Positions 25,025 through 36,304 of a DNA stretch of 64,000 nt are shown piece after piece. The number at the start of each line of letters is the position of its first letter. The stretch's first letter is position 1. A model generated the notes under the pieces. It saw only the letters and a program-made list of their open reading frames with translations, searched no databases and was not told where the DNA came from. The position numbers and the translations under genes are program-made. The DNA is from Massilia sp. Se16.2.3 (GTDB lineage Bacteria; Pseudomonadota; Gammaproteobacteria; Burkholderiales; Burkholderiaceae_D), in NCBI RefSeq assembly GCF_014171595.1, contig NZ_CP050451.1, positions 3,162,001 to 3,226,000 of the forward strand, read 5' to 3'.

Positions 25025-26029
25025 TCAGGAATAGTTCGCAGCCATGCGCAGCGCAGTGTCCTTCAGCTCGGCACGCAGTGTCGCCGGGCTGTGCACCTGT
25101 ACCGCTGCCCCGAACCCGGTGAGCCAATAGACGAGTGTACGCGTCGATGCCACGGTTGCGGTTACATGGACCGAGCCGTCCGGGCATGGCTCGAGCAACT
25201 GATCGGGGGCGAGCGGTGTTTCGAATAAATGCTCGGCGACCGCGCGCTGGAAGGTCGCGCGCAAGACAATGGGCGGCCCTGTCAGGAAACCGAATGCGCC
25301 CGAGGCGATGAAGGCATCCACATCGAAGCCAGGGTCTCTTTTCGCTTCTTCATACACGAGGCCCGCTTCCTGTACGCGGTGGAGCGCGAGCGTGCGAACG
25401 TCGTCATGGCCTGCAAACGTGCAGACCAGGTAAATGATCCCGCCGCGCTGCACGATGGCGAGGGGATGCACTGCCGGATACAGCGTGGCTTCCTTCGCGT
25501 CGCGTTTCTTGTAGCGCAGGGTCAGCTGCAGATCCTTCATCAAGGCCGTGTAGACGGTGCGTTGACAGTCTTCGTTCAAGGCAGGAGGCTGCAGCGGCTG
25601 CAGCGGGGCGATCGTCCGTATCTTGTTCAGCCAGGCCTTCGACGTCACCGTTTCATCCATCGCACCCAGCACCCGCGAGGCGGAGCGGAACTGGGGCTGC
25701 AGGGCATCGAGTGCGGTGGGCGGTAATTGGTTGCACAGATGTTGTTCGACCAGCGTCAGCGTGAGCGCGTCGGGAATGGACAGCCCAGGCAGATCGAAGC
25801 TCGACGCGTCGCGTTGCCAGCTCCAGCCATAGGGTTTTTCCCGGTCGTCCGATATCAGTGGAAACAGCGTGGACAGCTCGATCAGGTCACGCTGGATCGT
25901 GCGGGCGCTGACCCTGAAATCGGCGTCGCGTAGTTGCTGCTGCAAGTCTTTCACCGCGACTTTCGCAGGGGCGCGGGGGACCAGGCGCAGCATGGTCCAT
26001 TGGCGAAGGACGGTCAGATTGGTAGGCAC
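25025..26029 (-). CDS. WYL domain-containing transcriptional regulator
   Basis: A 334-aa YafY/PafC-type regulator. An N-terminal winged helix-turn-helix (VAVKDLQQQLRDADFRVSAR, TIQRDLIELS) is followed by the WYL ligand-sensing domain (LTLRYKKRDAKEATLYPAVH, GGIIYLVCTFAGHDDVRTLA) and a C-terminal WCX-like part. WYL proteins often control phage-defence and DNA-damage genes and bind nucleotides or nucleic acid. GTG 26029 is chosen because it gives the family-typical MPTNLTVLRQWTMLRLVPR opening. It lies upstream of the unknown gene at 24305-24880 and downstream of a small gene and an Xre regulator, all on the minus strand. Confidence 0.85.
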   Translation of the reverse strand: MPTNLTVLRQWTMLRLVPRAPAKVAVKDLQQQLRDADFRVSARTIQRDLIELSTLFPLISDDREKPYGWSWQRDASSFDLPGLSIPDALTLTLVEQHLCNQLPPTALDALQPQFRSASRVLGAMDETVTSKAWLNKIRTIAPLQPLQPPALNEDCQRTVYTALMKDLQLTLRYKKRDAKEATLYPAVHPLAIVQRGGIIYLVCTFAGHDDVRTLALHRVQEAGLVYEEAKRDPGFDVDAFIASGAFGFLTGPPIVLRATFQRAVAEHLFETPLAPDQLLEPCPDGSVHVTATVASTRTLVYWLTGFGAAVQVHSPATLRAELKDTALRMAANYS

Positions 26030-26108
26030 GGATGTTTACTGGTTGGCGCGAGCTGTTCTCCGAATCGGAGCGCTCGCGAAGTCATGGGTGTTCGAAGCGC
26101 GGCCCGCG

Positions 26109-26291
26109 TCAGAGCAGTCCCTCGTTCTTCAATGCGGCGATCAAGCTTTCGCCGTCCATCGGTTCGGAAAAATCAGCCTCCGTCAGCATCATGACTTCAA
26201 GGAGCAAACATGGATCAAGACCTTCGGCATGCCGGCGAATGTCGTCAACGCGTGCATGCGCTTCATTCAGGGTCTGGACAAGTTTTCTCAT
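26109..26291 (-). CDS. Small acidic protein, unknown
   Basis: This 60-aa product (MRKLVQTLNEAHARVDDIRR...) is helical and acidic. It lies 54 bp downstream of the Xre gene and 79 bp upstream of the WYL gene on the same strand. The Shine-Dalgarno is weak. Its position and size would suit a partner of the Xre regulator, but no toxin or antitoxin family was recognised. Confidence 0.4.
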   Translation of the reverse strand: MRKLVQTLNEAHARVDDIRRHAEGLDPCLLLEVMMLTEADFSEPMDGESLIAALKNEGLL

Positions 26292-26345
26292 CTGTTCGAG
26301 GCGGGTACGCGAGAGGCGCGGCCGAATTCAAGGGGCAGGCAGCTC

Positions 26346-26651
26346 TCAGGTGAACAAGGCGATTTGACCTTGCGACCCGTGCGAACGCGCGCTCATCTGT
26401 TCGTAGCGATCGCGGACCATCTTCGGGTCGAGCGCGTGCGCGGCGGTCGCGATCTCCGCCAGGCCGACCCGAAGCACCTGGGTCAGGCGCGCTGCGGTGA
26501 GATAATCCAGGCCGATTTCGCCCGCTTCGATGCGGCTCACCTCGTCTGGCGGGAGTCCGGCGGTAATGGCGAGGTCCTGGGGAGACATCTTGCTACGCTC
26601 GCGCAAGACCTGCAGGCCGAGGGAAATTTGGAAGTTCGAGATCATGAGCAT
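26346..26651 (-). CDS. Xre family helix-turn-helix regulator
   Basis: This 101-aa protein has a Cro/C1-type HTH (LQVLRERSKMSPQDLAITAG then LPPDEVSRIEAGEIGLDYLT). The rest is a short helical tail. ATG 26651 and ATG 26645 are both possible starts. An inverted repeat just upstream of the start may be its own operator. It heads a minus-strand cluster containing a small ORF, the WYL regulator and the unknown gene at 24305. Confidence 0.75.
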   Translation of the reverse strand: MLMISNFQISLGLQVLRERSKMSPQDLAITAGLPPDEVSRIEAGEIGLDYLTAARLTQVLRVGLAEIATAAHALDPKMVRDRYEQMSARSHGSQGQIALFT

Positions 26652-26659
26652 AGGTTACT

Positions 26660-26675
26660 GTAGGCATAGTCCTAC
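26660..26675 (-). promoter_or_regulatory. Inverted repeat, possible Xre operator
   Basis: GTAGGCATAGTCCTAC has 5-bp arms GTAGG/CCTAC and lies 8 bp before the Xre start codon. Autoregulation is common in this family. Binding is inferred only from position and symmetry. Confidence 0.4.
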
Positions 26676-26925
26676 GGCAATATGACGTCCAAAATTAGCT
26701 GTCTCGTAGCAACAGTAGTTAAACAAAGTGCACGAGTGGTCGCTGGCGGCTTTCGTGCCAGGCATCTGGCCTGGCCGCTGTCGGCCGGGCGCGATCCTGG
26801 TACTGTCGGCAGACGTGCCATGCAGCTCGCCCGTTTGCCATGGATGCAGGGTAAGCGCGCGTGCGACGTATTGCGTCGCACCGCGCTTCCGGCGACGGCC
26901 GGTACGACGGCGGGCAATGGGATAC

Positions 26926-27250
26926 TCAACCGTTGAGATACATTTCCGCCGCAATCCTCGCGTATTGCGCGATCTCGCTCCTGGCGAAATAGGTGGTCGA
27001 CCCGCCGATCCAGTTGGTGAGGACGTCTTCGTTCCCGGTCGTCATCTCGAGCATCGCCGGTCGAGTGCCATCCGAAATGCGCACACCCAGGCGCGACCGG
27101 GCGTTGACCAGCATGACGCTGCAGCGCTGTCCTTCCAGGGTCAGCGGAACGACCCGAGTCAACTCGGGACTTTGCAAAAACGGCAGCACCGCGCGCGCGA
27201 ATGCGAATCCGGACTGCAGCCCGGGTGCGTCGCTCAGCGGTGAGGAGCAT
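26926..27250 (-). CDS. Hypothetical protein fragment, start unresolved
   Basis: From the end of the GGDEF gene to 26926 the minus strand holds a protein-like frame. It contains FARAVLPFLQSPELTRVVPL, SRLGVRISDGTRPAMLEMTT and FARSEIAQYARIAAEMYLNG. No ATG begins this frame; the nearest ATG (27250) is in another frame and a GTG inside would give about 88 residues. Given the frequent indels in this window, the first codons are probably shifted. No family was recognised. It follows the diguanylate cyclase gene on the same strand. Confidence 0.4.
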
Positions 27251-27281
27251 GCTTCACTCGCTTCCCGCAGGCTCTTCGCGC

Positions 27282-28207
27282 TCAGGCTGTGGCGCCCGCC
27301 CTCCGGTAGCGGTTGCGCCCTTCCGCCTTTGCCTGGTAGAGCAGGGCGTCGGCGGCACGGATGAGGGTGGCGCTGGCCTCGCGGGCATCGGGCACCATGG
27401 CGGCGATGCCCATGCTGAGGGTGAGCACTGGCGCGGTGGGCGAGACCGCGTGCGCAATCGCCAGCGCGTCCAGTTCGGCGAGCAGGCGCCGGGCCACGCC
27501 CTCGGCGCCGAACGCATCGACCTGGGGCAGCAGGATGGCGAATTCCTCGCCGCCGTAGCGCGCCACCATGTCCCTGGGCGCGGGCGGCGGCGTCGGTCAT
27601 CGCGCGTGCCACCTGTTCCGTGCAGAGGTCCCCGCCTGGTGGCCGTAGCGGTCGTTGTAGAGTTTGAAGTGGTCGATGTCGGCCAGGATCAGTGCCACCG
27701 GCAGCCCTGCCCGGCGCAGCGGCGCCATTCGGATTCGATGCGCTCGCTGAAGGCGCGCCGGTTGGCGACGCCCGTCAGGCTGTCGGTCAGGGTCAGGGCG
27801 CGCAGGGCGTCGGCCTGGCGCTTCACCGTCAGCTGGGTGCGCACGCGGGCGCGCACGACGGCGGCGTTCACGGGTTTACCGATGAAGTCGGCGGCACCGG
27901 CTTCGAGCGCCCGGGTTTCGTCCTCGGGCCGCCTCAAGGCGGTCACGAAGATGACCGGCAGGTCCGAGGTGTCGGGATTCTCGCGCAGCGCGCGCAGCAC
28001 GGCGTAGCCGTCCATGCCGGGCATGGCGGCGTCGAGCAGGACGAGGTCGGGCCGGGCCGTGGCGGCCAGCTCGAGCGCGCGCGGGCCGTCGAGCGCGAAC
28101 AGCACCTCGTGCTCGTCCTGCAGCGCGCCGTGCAGGATCTGGACGTTCTCCATCGCGTCGTCGACGACCAGGATGCGTCCACTCTGTGCGAGGTCGGTCC
28201 AGCTCAT
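27282..28207 (-). pseudogene. Response regulator with GGDEF domain, diguanylate cyclase (three apparent frameshifts)
   Basis: The N-terminal receiver domain has the acidic pair in LVVDDAMENV, the phospho-acceptor Asp in LLDAAMPGMDG and the conserved Lys in [16 protein letters not shown] domain follows ([32 protein letters not shown], and the active-site ARYGGEEFAILLP). GGEEF is a catalytically competent variant, so it should make c-di-GMP. The frame changes near 27573, 27637 and 27712, each by one base in GC-rich runs with sequence continuity on both sides. The start overlaps the stop of the hybrid kinase gene (ATGA). This makes the kinase its likely phosphate source. Confidence 0.87.
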
Positions 28208-31200
28208 GCTTCTCCCTTTGGCTCCAGTATAGCCCGCACCAGCGCGGCCGCGCGCTCGAAACGCAGGCTGCCGACCGCGTCCGCCAGTTCGGTGGCATCG
28301 CCGGCATCGAGCCTTGCCGCCAGCGGCGCGCGCAGGGCTTCCCAGGCCGCGACCGCTTTCATGTTGTTATTCTGGGTAGTTCGCAGAGTTGCGCCAACGC
28401 GTCCTGCGTCGCCTCGGCGCGGCCGGCGGGCGCCGCCGACTGCGCGGGCGCCAGCGTGCGCGCCACATCCGCCATCGTCGCCAGCGCGGCCTCCAGCGCC
28501 GCCAGGTGGGCATCGAGGGCGGCACCGTCCGTGTGCGGCAGGGCCAGCTCGGGGCCAGCGCCACCGCTGCCACATCGACCGCGCCGAGGTTGGCGGCCAC
28601 GCCGCGCAGGCGGTGCAGGTCTTGCGCGGCCTCGCCACGCTCGCCCCGGTCCAGGCGCGCGCGCAGGGCGGCGGCCGTGCCTTCCTGGCCAGCGGCGAAG
28701 CGCTGGAACACGGCGGTGAAACGGGCCAGGTCGCCGCCGAAGCGCGGCAGGGCCTCGGCCAGGGCGATGCCGGGCACGACATCGTCGCGCGCCGCAGGGA
28801 GCTGCGCGGACGGCAGGCTTGCGGCCTGCGCCGCGCGCCCGGACACGCGTGCCAGCGTCGCAACCAGGTCGTCGACATCGACCGGCTTGGCCAGGTGCGC
28901 GTCCATGCCGGCGGCCAGCGCGGCGCGCCGGTCCTCGTCCATGGCGTTGGCCGTCATCGCCACCACGGGCAGCGTCAAGCCGCGGGCGCGGATCGCGGCG
29001 GTGGCGTCGAAACCGTTCATGACCGGCATCTGCAAGTCCATCAGCACGACATCGAAGTCCGCGCCGCGCTCGCCCAGCAGTTCCAGCGCGGCGCGCCCGT
29101 CGCCTGCAAAGCTCGGCTGGGCGCCCGCGTGCAGCAGGATGTGGCGCGCCACTTCCTGGTTGACGGGGTTGTCTTCGGCCACCAGCACGCGCAGGCCGGC
29201 CAGGCGCGCCGCCAGGGGCGGGGCCGGCAGCGCTTGGGCGGGCGCGGCGCCGGCCAGTTCGGAAAGCAGGGCGTGCAGCGCCGACGGCGTGAAGGGCTTG
29301 GCGAGGGTGCCGGCTACTTCCAGCCCTGCCACCGACGCGACATGGCGCGCACATTGCGGCTCGGCGGCGACGAGCACGACCGGTGGCAGCCCGGCCGCGC
29401 TTGCCAGCTGCGTGCAGGACGCCGAGGCAGGGGCGGCGAACACCAGGTCGAAGCCCGTCGTCTCGCGCACCAGTGACAGCGCTTCGTCCACGCTGGCGGC
29501 GCAGGCCGTCTCCCAGCCGTAGCCTTGCAATGCCGCGCACAGGGCGGCGGCGGCGCTGTCGTTGGCCTCGATCACCGGGGCGCGGCGCGGCGCGGCTGGC
29601 GCCAGCCGGCCCTCGATCTCCGCAGCGGCCAGGCCGAACGCGAGCTCGAAATGGAAGGTCGACCCCGCGCCGGGACGGCTGTCGACGGCGAGCGTGCCGC
29701 CCATCAGGCCGACCAGGCGGCGCGCGATCGACAGCCCCAGGCCGGCACCGCCGTACTTGCGGCGGGTCGAACTGTCGCCCCGGGTAAAGGCTTCGAAGAG
29801 GCGCGCCTGTTCGCCCGCGGCGATGCCGATGCCGGTGTCGCGCACGGCAAAGCGCAGGCGTACTTCAGTTGCCGAGCGCGCCGCGACCTCTACTGCCAGC
29901 ACGACTTCGCCCTGCTGCGTGAACTTGACGGCATTGCCGACCAGGTTCAGCAGGATCTGCTCGAGGCGGCCCGGGTCGCCGCGCAGCGTGGCGGGCACGC
30001 CCGGCGCGACGGCGAAGACCGGCTCGACGCCCTTGTTCCGGGCGCCGGGTGCGCTGAGAATCGCAATGCTCTGCAGCGTGGCGTCGAGACGGAAGGGCAC
30101 TTGTTCCAGTCCGATCCGGCCGGACTCGATACGCGAATAATCGAGCAGGTCGTTGAGCAGGCCCAGCAGGGATTTGGAAGCGGCCGCGATATGGGCGACG
30201 TGGCCGCGCTCGCGGGGAGCGAGCGGCGCTTCCTGCAGCAGGCGCGCCAGGCCGACGATGGCATTCATCGGCGTGCGGATCTCGTGGCTCATGTTGGCGA
30301 GGAATTCGCTTTTCGCCCGGCTGGCGGTCTCGGCTTCGCGCAGGGCCTGCACCAGGCGGTCCTCGGTACGCTTCAGGTCGGTGATGTCCAGGTGCAGCTT
30401 GTAGGAACCGCGCACGCGCCCGTCCTTGTCGATGTCGGGCAAATAGTTGCCCCAGATGTGGACCGGTTCGCCCGCGGCGTTGCGCAATTCGCACTCGAAA
30501 CGCTGGGGCTCGCCCGCCATCACGCCGCTGGCATAGGGTGCGAAGGGCAGGCGTACGCGCTCGGGCACGAGCTCGTCGGAGGATCGGCCAAGCGCCTCCT
30601 CCTCGCTATGGCCCATCCACTCGAGCAGGGGCCGGTTGGCAAAGCGCAGGCGCTCGTCGGCGTCCCAGTAGCTGACCGGGGCCGGCAGGTTGTCGGTGAC
30701 GGTGCGAATGAAACGTTCGCGCCGGCGCAACCGGGCACTCGTGGCGCGCAGGGCGGCGTCGGCAGCCACGCGGGCGCTGATGTCGCGCATCGTCACCTGC
30801 ATCATGCCGGGCCCGCCGATGTTCAGGCTGGAGAGCTTGACGTCGGCGTGGAAGGGGCTGCCGTCGGCGCGCTGGTGCACCCACTCGAACTGGACACCGC
30901 CTTCGTCCGGGGCGCGGCGCATGTACTGGGCCGCCAGTTCCGCCGTGGGGGTGCCGCAGGGCTGGAACGGGGGCGAGGCGCTGGCGGGCGAGAGCATCAG
31001 CAAGTCCTCGACGCGCGCATAGCCGAACAGCGCGGCCGCTGCCGGGTTGGCGCTGACGAAGTTGGCCTTGTAGGCCAGCAGTGCCTGGGCATCGCGCGAG
31101 GCCTCGAACAGTACGCGGAACATCTCCTGGTTGTCGCGGTTCTGCTGCTCGAGGAGCTTGCGCTCGGTAATGTCGATCACGACCGCGTTGATGCCGACCA

Positions 31201-32632
31201 GCTCGTTCCCGGGGCCGAACACGGGATAGTAGCTCGACAGCCAGTGGCGCATCACGCCCGGGCGCGCCGGCACGTCGCCGGACGCTTCCAGGTCGAGCAG
31301 GGGCCGGCCCGTCTCGAGCACCTGCCGGTAGGGCGCCTCGAAGGCGGTGCCGGGCTCGCCCAGCAGTTCGGGCAGGGTGCGGCCGATGTGGCTGCGCGCC
31401 GGCACCGCGTTGATCGCCGCCAGGTAGTCGTTGATCATCACGAAGCGCAGCGCCCGGTCGACGAAACAGAGGCCCACCGGCGCCGTTGCATAAACGGTTT
31501 CCACGCGCGCATTGAGTTGCTCGAGCTCGGCGGTGCGGGCATCGACCAGCGACTCGAGGCGGCCGCGGTAACCCACCAGCTCGGCTTCGACCTGGCGCAG
31601 GGCGTCGCCGACGACGGCTGCCTCGCGGATGGCCGCGGGCGGCAGGACCAGGGCCTCGCCGCGCCCGAGCGCGACGGCCGGTGCGCCGAGCGCGCCCACC
31701 GCGCGTGCGATGGCCCCGCCGATGTGCCAGGCCAGCACCAGGCCAAGGGCCAGCAGGGCGCTAGACGCGGCGATCGTCGCCGGCAGCGTGTTGCCAAGCA
31801 GCGTGCGGGCCGCATCGTCGGGGTAGCCCGGGGCCACCGTCCAGCCGTGCCGCTGCGATTGCGACCAGGCCGTGTGCCATGGCGCCCCGTTGTCGCCGCC
31901 AGGACGGAGCAGGGCGCCCTCGGCCGCGCCGGGAATCGCGGCGGCCAGCCCGGCGTTCATGCCTGCGCCGACCTCGAATAGTCCGTCGTTGCGGGCGACC
32001 ATGCGCCCTTTGCGGTCGAATACCTCGGCACTCCAGCCCGGCGGCAGCTGTTGCGCCGCCAGCAAGTCGGCCACGCGCCTGGGCCGCTGCTGGACCGACA
32101 GCACGTAGGCCACCTTGCCGCCTTGCCATACCGGCACGTCGCTCGATACCACCCGGGGCTGATCGGGACTGCTGCGATACAGGCTGGACGTGCGGCCGTC
32201 GCCGTGGCGCAGCACCGCCGCCACCTCTTCGGCATTGCCGGGCGCCGGCACCGCGCTGCCGTAGGGATAGCGCGTGTGCAGCAGGGTTGCACCGTCCCCT
32301 GCCGCTGAGGACGAAGGCATGGCCGGTGAATTCCGGCCGCAGCAGCTGGCGTGCGTGTTCATGGAAGCGATCGAGCGAATCCGGCGCCGGGGTCGGCCAG
32401 GCGGCGGCGACGCGTGCGGCCGATTCGGCACTGTCGAGTTCCCGGTCGAGGGCGGCCACCGGGGGGCGCGCGTGACGGTGGCGGCATCGCGTGCCACGTG
32501 TTCCTGTTCGCGCTGCCCGGCGTCGCGCACGAGGGCGATCGCCCCCAGCATGATCGGCAACATGCTGGCCGGGACAAGGGTGATCAGCTTCGAACGGATC
32601 GAAGGCAGGGCAGGGCGGCGGAAGGAAAACAA
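28204..32632 (-). pseudogene. Hybrid sensor histidine kinase with PAS, two receiver and Hpt domains (apparent frameshifts)
   Basis: A product of about 1470 aa. TM1 is LITLVPASMLPIMLGAIALV. An extracytoplasmic sensor (PPGWSAEVFDRKGRMVARND) and TM2 (ASSALLALGLVLAWHIGG) follow. Several PAS domains come next, then HisKA with the phospho-His in MSHEIRTPMN (about 30260-30290) and the ATPase with DTGIGI and GAGLGLSIARRLV. A first receiver lacks the phospho-Asp (FDLVFAAPAS). A second, complete receiver has VVLMDLQMPVMNG. An Hpt domain carries His in LHRLRGVAANLG (about 28600). Frame changes occur near 28383, 28550, 32303 and in the six-G run at 32461-32466. The start (TTG 32632) is tentative. It should relay phosphate to the overlapping REC-GGDEF partner. 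Confidence 0.85.
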
Positions 32633-32708
32633 AGAGGATCCAGACAGGATGGACGACCGAAGGGGGGCGGGCGGCCGGCGTCCATGGTAATGGACGCGGC
32701 CGCCCACG

Positions 32709-32741
32709 GGAAAGCGGCCGGGCCGCGCCGGGCCGCTTTCC
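32709..32741 (-). terminator. Strong hairpin between acyl-CoA dehydrogenase and kinase genes
   Basis: GGAAAGCGGCC (32709-32719) and GGCCGCTTTCC (32731-32741) form a perfect 11-bp stem, downstream of the dehydrogenase stop. There is no T-run on either side, so it may be a transcript-end stabiliser rather than a terminator. Confidence 0.4.
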
Positions 32742-32782
32742 TTCCTATCTGTAGACCCTCAGCAACAGGTCATGACGGATGG

Positions 32783-34012
<1,230 letters not shown>

Positions 34013-34021
34013 GCTGTCCTC

Positions 34022-35080
34022 TTATTGGTTGGCGAACTTCCAGGCCATCTCGGCCATGGGACGCGCGGCCTTGCCGTTTTCCAGGGCCTGGGCGCTGGCG
34101 GCGGTGCCGTCGACATAGCGCTTCATGATGCCCTGCATGATGCCGGCGAGGCGGAACATGTTGTAGGCCAGGTAGAAATTGAAATCTTCCGGGCGGATCG
34201 TCTTGCCGGTGCGTGCGCAGTAACGGGCGATATAGTCCTGCTGCTCGGGAATGCCGAGTGCTTGCAGGTCGAGCCCGCCGATGCCGCGGAACTTGCCTGG
34301 CGGGATGTGCCAGCTCATGCAATGGTAAGAGAAGTCGGCCAGCGGATGGCCCAGGGTGGAGAGCTCCCAGTCGAGCACGGCCAGGATGCGCGGTTCGCTC
34401 GGATGGAAGATGATGTTGTCCAGCCGGAAGTCGCCATGCACGATGGACGTATCTTCGCCCGGCGGGATGTTTTTCGGCAGCCATTCGATGAGCTGGTCCA
34501 TTGCCGGGATCGGCTCGGTGATCGAGGCCTGGTACTGCTTCGTCCAACGCTCGATCTGGCGCGCAAAGTAATTGCCGGGCTTGCCGTAGTCGGCCAGACC
34601 AATGGCGGCATAGTCCGTCGTGTGCAGCAGCGCGATCACGCGGTTCATCTCGTCATAGATGGCGCCGCGCTCGGCTGGCGTCATGCCCGGCAGGGACTGG
34701 TCCCACAGCACCCGGCCTTCGACGAAATCCATCAGGAAGAAAGCGCGGCCGATCACCGATTCGTCGGTGCAGAGCGCAATCTGGCGCGGCACCGGGAAGC
34801 CGGCGCCATGCAGCGCGTTCATGACGCGGTATTCGCGGTCGATCGCGTGCGCGGAGGGCAGCAGTTTTGCCGCCGGGCCGGGCTTGGTGCGCAGCACGTA
34901 CTGGCGCTCGCCCTTCTTCAGCTTGAAAGTGGGGTTGGACTGGCCACCCTTGAACTGCTCGACCTGCAGCGGGCCGCGGCCGATGTCCGGCACATTCGCG
35001 TTCAGCCAGGCGTCGAGTGCGTCGACGTCGAATTTCTGGCGCTCGGACACCGGCTTGGTGCCCATCATTTCTTCATACAC
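34022..35080 (-). CDS. Phosphotransferase family protein (APH-like, acyl-CoA kinase candidate)
   Basis: This 352-aa kinase-fold protein has a nucleotide-binding N-lobe (QFKGGQSNPTFKLKKGERQY), the catalytic loop IVHGDFRLDNIIFH, and the metal-binding AVLDWELSTLG. Such proteins act on acyl-CoA substrates rather than antibiotics when they lie next to this dehydrogenase subgroup. In the known systems they phosphorylate the 4-hydroxyl of 4-hydroxyacyl-CoA. GTG 35080 is preferred because GAGGAGGAG lies just ahead; the longer open frame extends into the repeat region and is unlikely. It is co-directional with the dehydrogenase. Confidence 0.87.
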   Translation of the reverse strand: MYEEMMGTKPVSERQKFDVDALDAWLNANVPDIGRGPLQVEQFKGGQSNPTFKLKKGERQYVLRTKPGPAAKLLPSAHAIDREYRVMNALHGAGFPVPRQIALCTDESVIGRAFFLMDFVEGRVLWDQSLPGMTPAERGAIYDEMNRVIALLHTTDYAAIGLADYGKPGNYFARQIERWTKQYQASITEPIPAMDQLIEWLPKNIPPGEDTSIVHGDFRLDNIIFHPSEPRILAVLDWELSTLGHPLADFSYHCMSWHIPPGKFRGIGGLDLQALGIPEQQDYIARYCARTGKTIRPEDFNFYLAYNMFRLAGIMQGIMKRYVDGTAASAQALENGKAARPMAEMAWKFANQ

Positions 35081-35154
35081 TGGCGTCTCCTCCTCGTGTG
35101 TTGGTCGAATGATTGTAGCCGATGAAACGAACGACCGTACTATTAAATTGGCAG

Positions 35155-35425
35155 CCAAAACGGCTGGGGTCAGGTCTGACAAATGGACACGGACTCAGCC
35201 TTTGTGACCAAAACGGCTGGGGTCAGGTCTGACAAATGGACACGGACTCAGCCTTTGTAAGCTTCCACAGTGGCGAACGGCTGGGCTCGTGTCCGAATGT
35301 CAGACCTGACCCCCGCCTTTCAGCGGGTCTGACAAATGGACACGGACTCAGTCTTTGTAAGCTTCCACAGTGGCGAACGGCTGGGCTCGTGTCCGAATGT
35401 CAGACCTGACCCCAGCCTTTCAGCG
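35155..35425. repeat. Palindromic repeat cluster, 53-bp and 100-bp direct repeats
   Basis: A 53-bp unit occurs at 35155-35207 and is continued at 35208. A 100-bp unit occurs twice head to tail (35226-35325, 35326-35425) with only a few differences. Each 100-bp unit contains GTCTGACAAATGGACAC and, further on, the nearly reverse-complementary GTGTCCGAATGTCAGAC, so each copy can fold into a long hairpin. The shared core GGTCAGGTCTGAC / GTCAGACCTGACC resembles REP-type palindromes. The last unit supplies the stop codon of the neighbouring histidine phosphatase gene (35420-35422). Confidence 0.85.
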
Positions 35426-36125
35426 CGAGCGGCGATATTGCGCGAACAGCTCTTCCATGGTCGTACTGCGCACGCCCGGCTGCAGCGGAGCGGGGGGCAC
35501 GTGGTTGACGAAGCGCACCACCCAGTCGGCCGGCTCCTGCCCGACGTCGAGTGCGTTGATGCAGCCCGCGGACTGGACCAGGCCGCCGAGGAAGGTGCGT
35601 TGCCCCGTCAGCGCCAGCGACAGGATGGCGCAGTTGACGCCGCCGTGCAGCACCAGCAGCACCGTGTCCCAGTCAGGGTCGGCGCGCAGGCGGGCGATTT
35701 CCGGGTGGACGCGGTCCATCAGTTCGCCGACGGATTCGCCCGCCGGGAAGCGCTGGTCCGGGGACGACGACACCCTCGAAGGCGCCGGTGAAGGCGCGTT
35801 TCAGTTCGTCGGTCGGGATGGCGGAGAGGCGGCCTCCCTTGATTTCATGGAGCGCTGGCCAGGTGTCGACGGCGATCTGCTGCCCGGTCGCGGCCAGCAC
35901 CCGGGCCGCCGTCTCCACGGTACGGGGCAAGCCGGAGACGATCACGCGGTCGAAGCGCACGCCGGCGGCGGCGAAGGCGGCCCCGGCGGCATCGGCCTGG
36001 GCGCGGCCGTCGGCGTTCAGGGGCACCTGTTCGGGCAGCTGCGGCTTGCCGGCGGCGTCGAAGTAGGTCACGCTGCCGTGGCGCATCAGGTAGATGCGGC
36101 GGCGCGCCGGTGTTTGATCATGCAT
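35420..36125 (-). pseudogene. Histidine phosphatase family protein (one apparent frameshift)
   Basis: A product of about 235 aa with the branch-1 catalytic motif IYLMRHGSVTYF (RHG) near the start, a second conserved Arg in VSGLPRTVETA and the late catalytic His in LLVLHGGVNCAIL. The frame changes once near 35760-35770 (GGTGTCGTCGTCCCCGG on the coding strand), after which EGVV continues as SSPDQRFPAGESVGELMDR. It probably removes phosphate from a small metabolite. It lies upstream of the phosphotransferase and dehydrogenase genes on the same strand. Kinase, dehydrogenase and phosphatase together form a plausible phospho-acyl-CoA pathway, now split by the repeat cluster. Confidence 0.83.
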
Positions 36126-36304
36126 GGGGTCCTTGCTTGGAAGCCTCGGGTTTCTTATTTATCTTACACGGAAGCCATTGCTGAGCGCGGCCAATCAGCC
36201 ACATTCGGCGCCAACTTCGGGCCAACAAGTAATGCCGTTGGTCAATATTTGGACTATCTGCCTTAGAATGGATCGCATTTTCACGTCGATTGGCAAGGGG
36301 AAGC

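Noticed and set aside
29525..31981. An 818-codon plus-strand open frame inside the hybrid kinase region
   Set aside because: The minus strand encodes unmistakable PAS, HisKA and receiver motifs; the plus frame is an antisense shadow.
34022..35080. Aminoglycoside resistance gene
   Set aside because: The kinase fold is shared, but pairing with an ACAD10/11-like dehydrogenase indicates an acyl-CoA metabolic role.
35155..35425. CRISPR array
   Set aside because: The repeat units are directly adjacent and contain no variable spacers of uniform length, and no cas genes are present.
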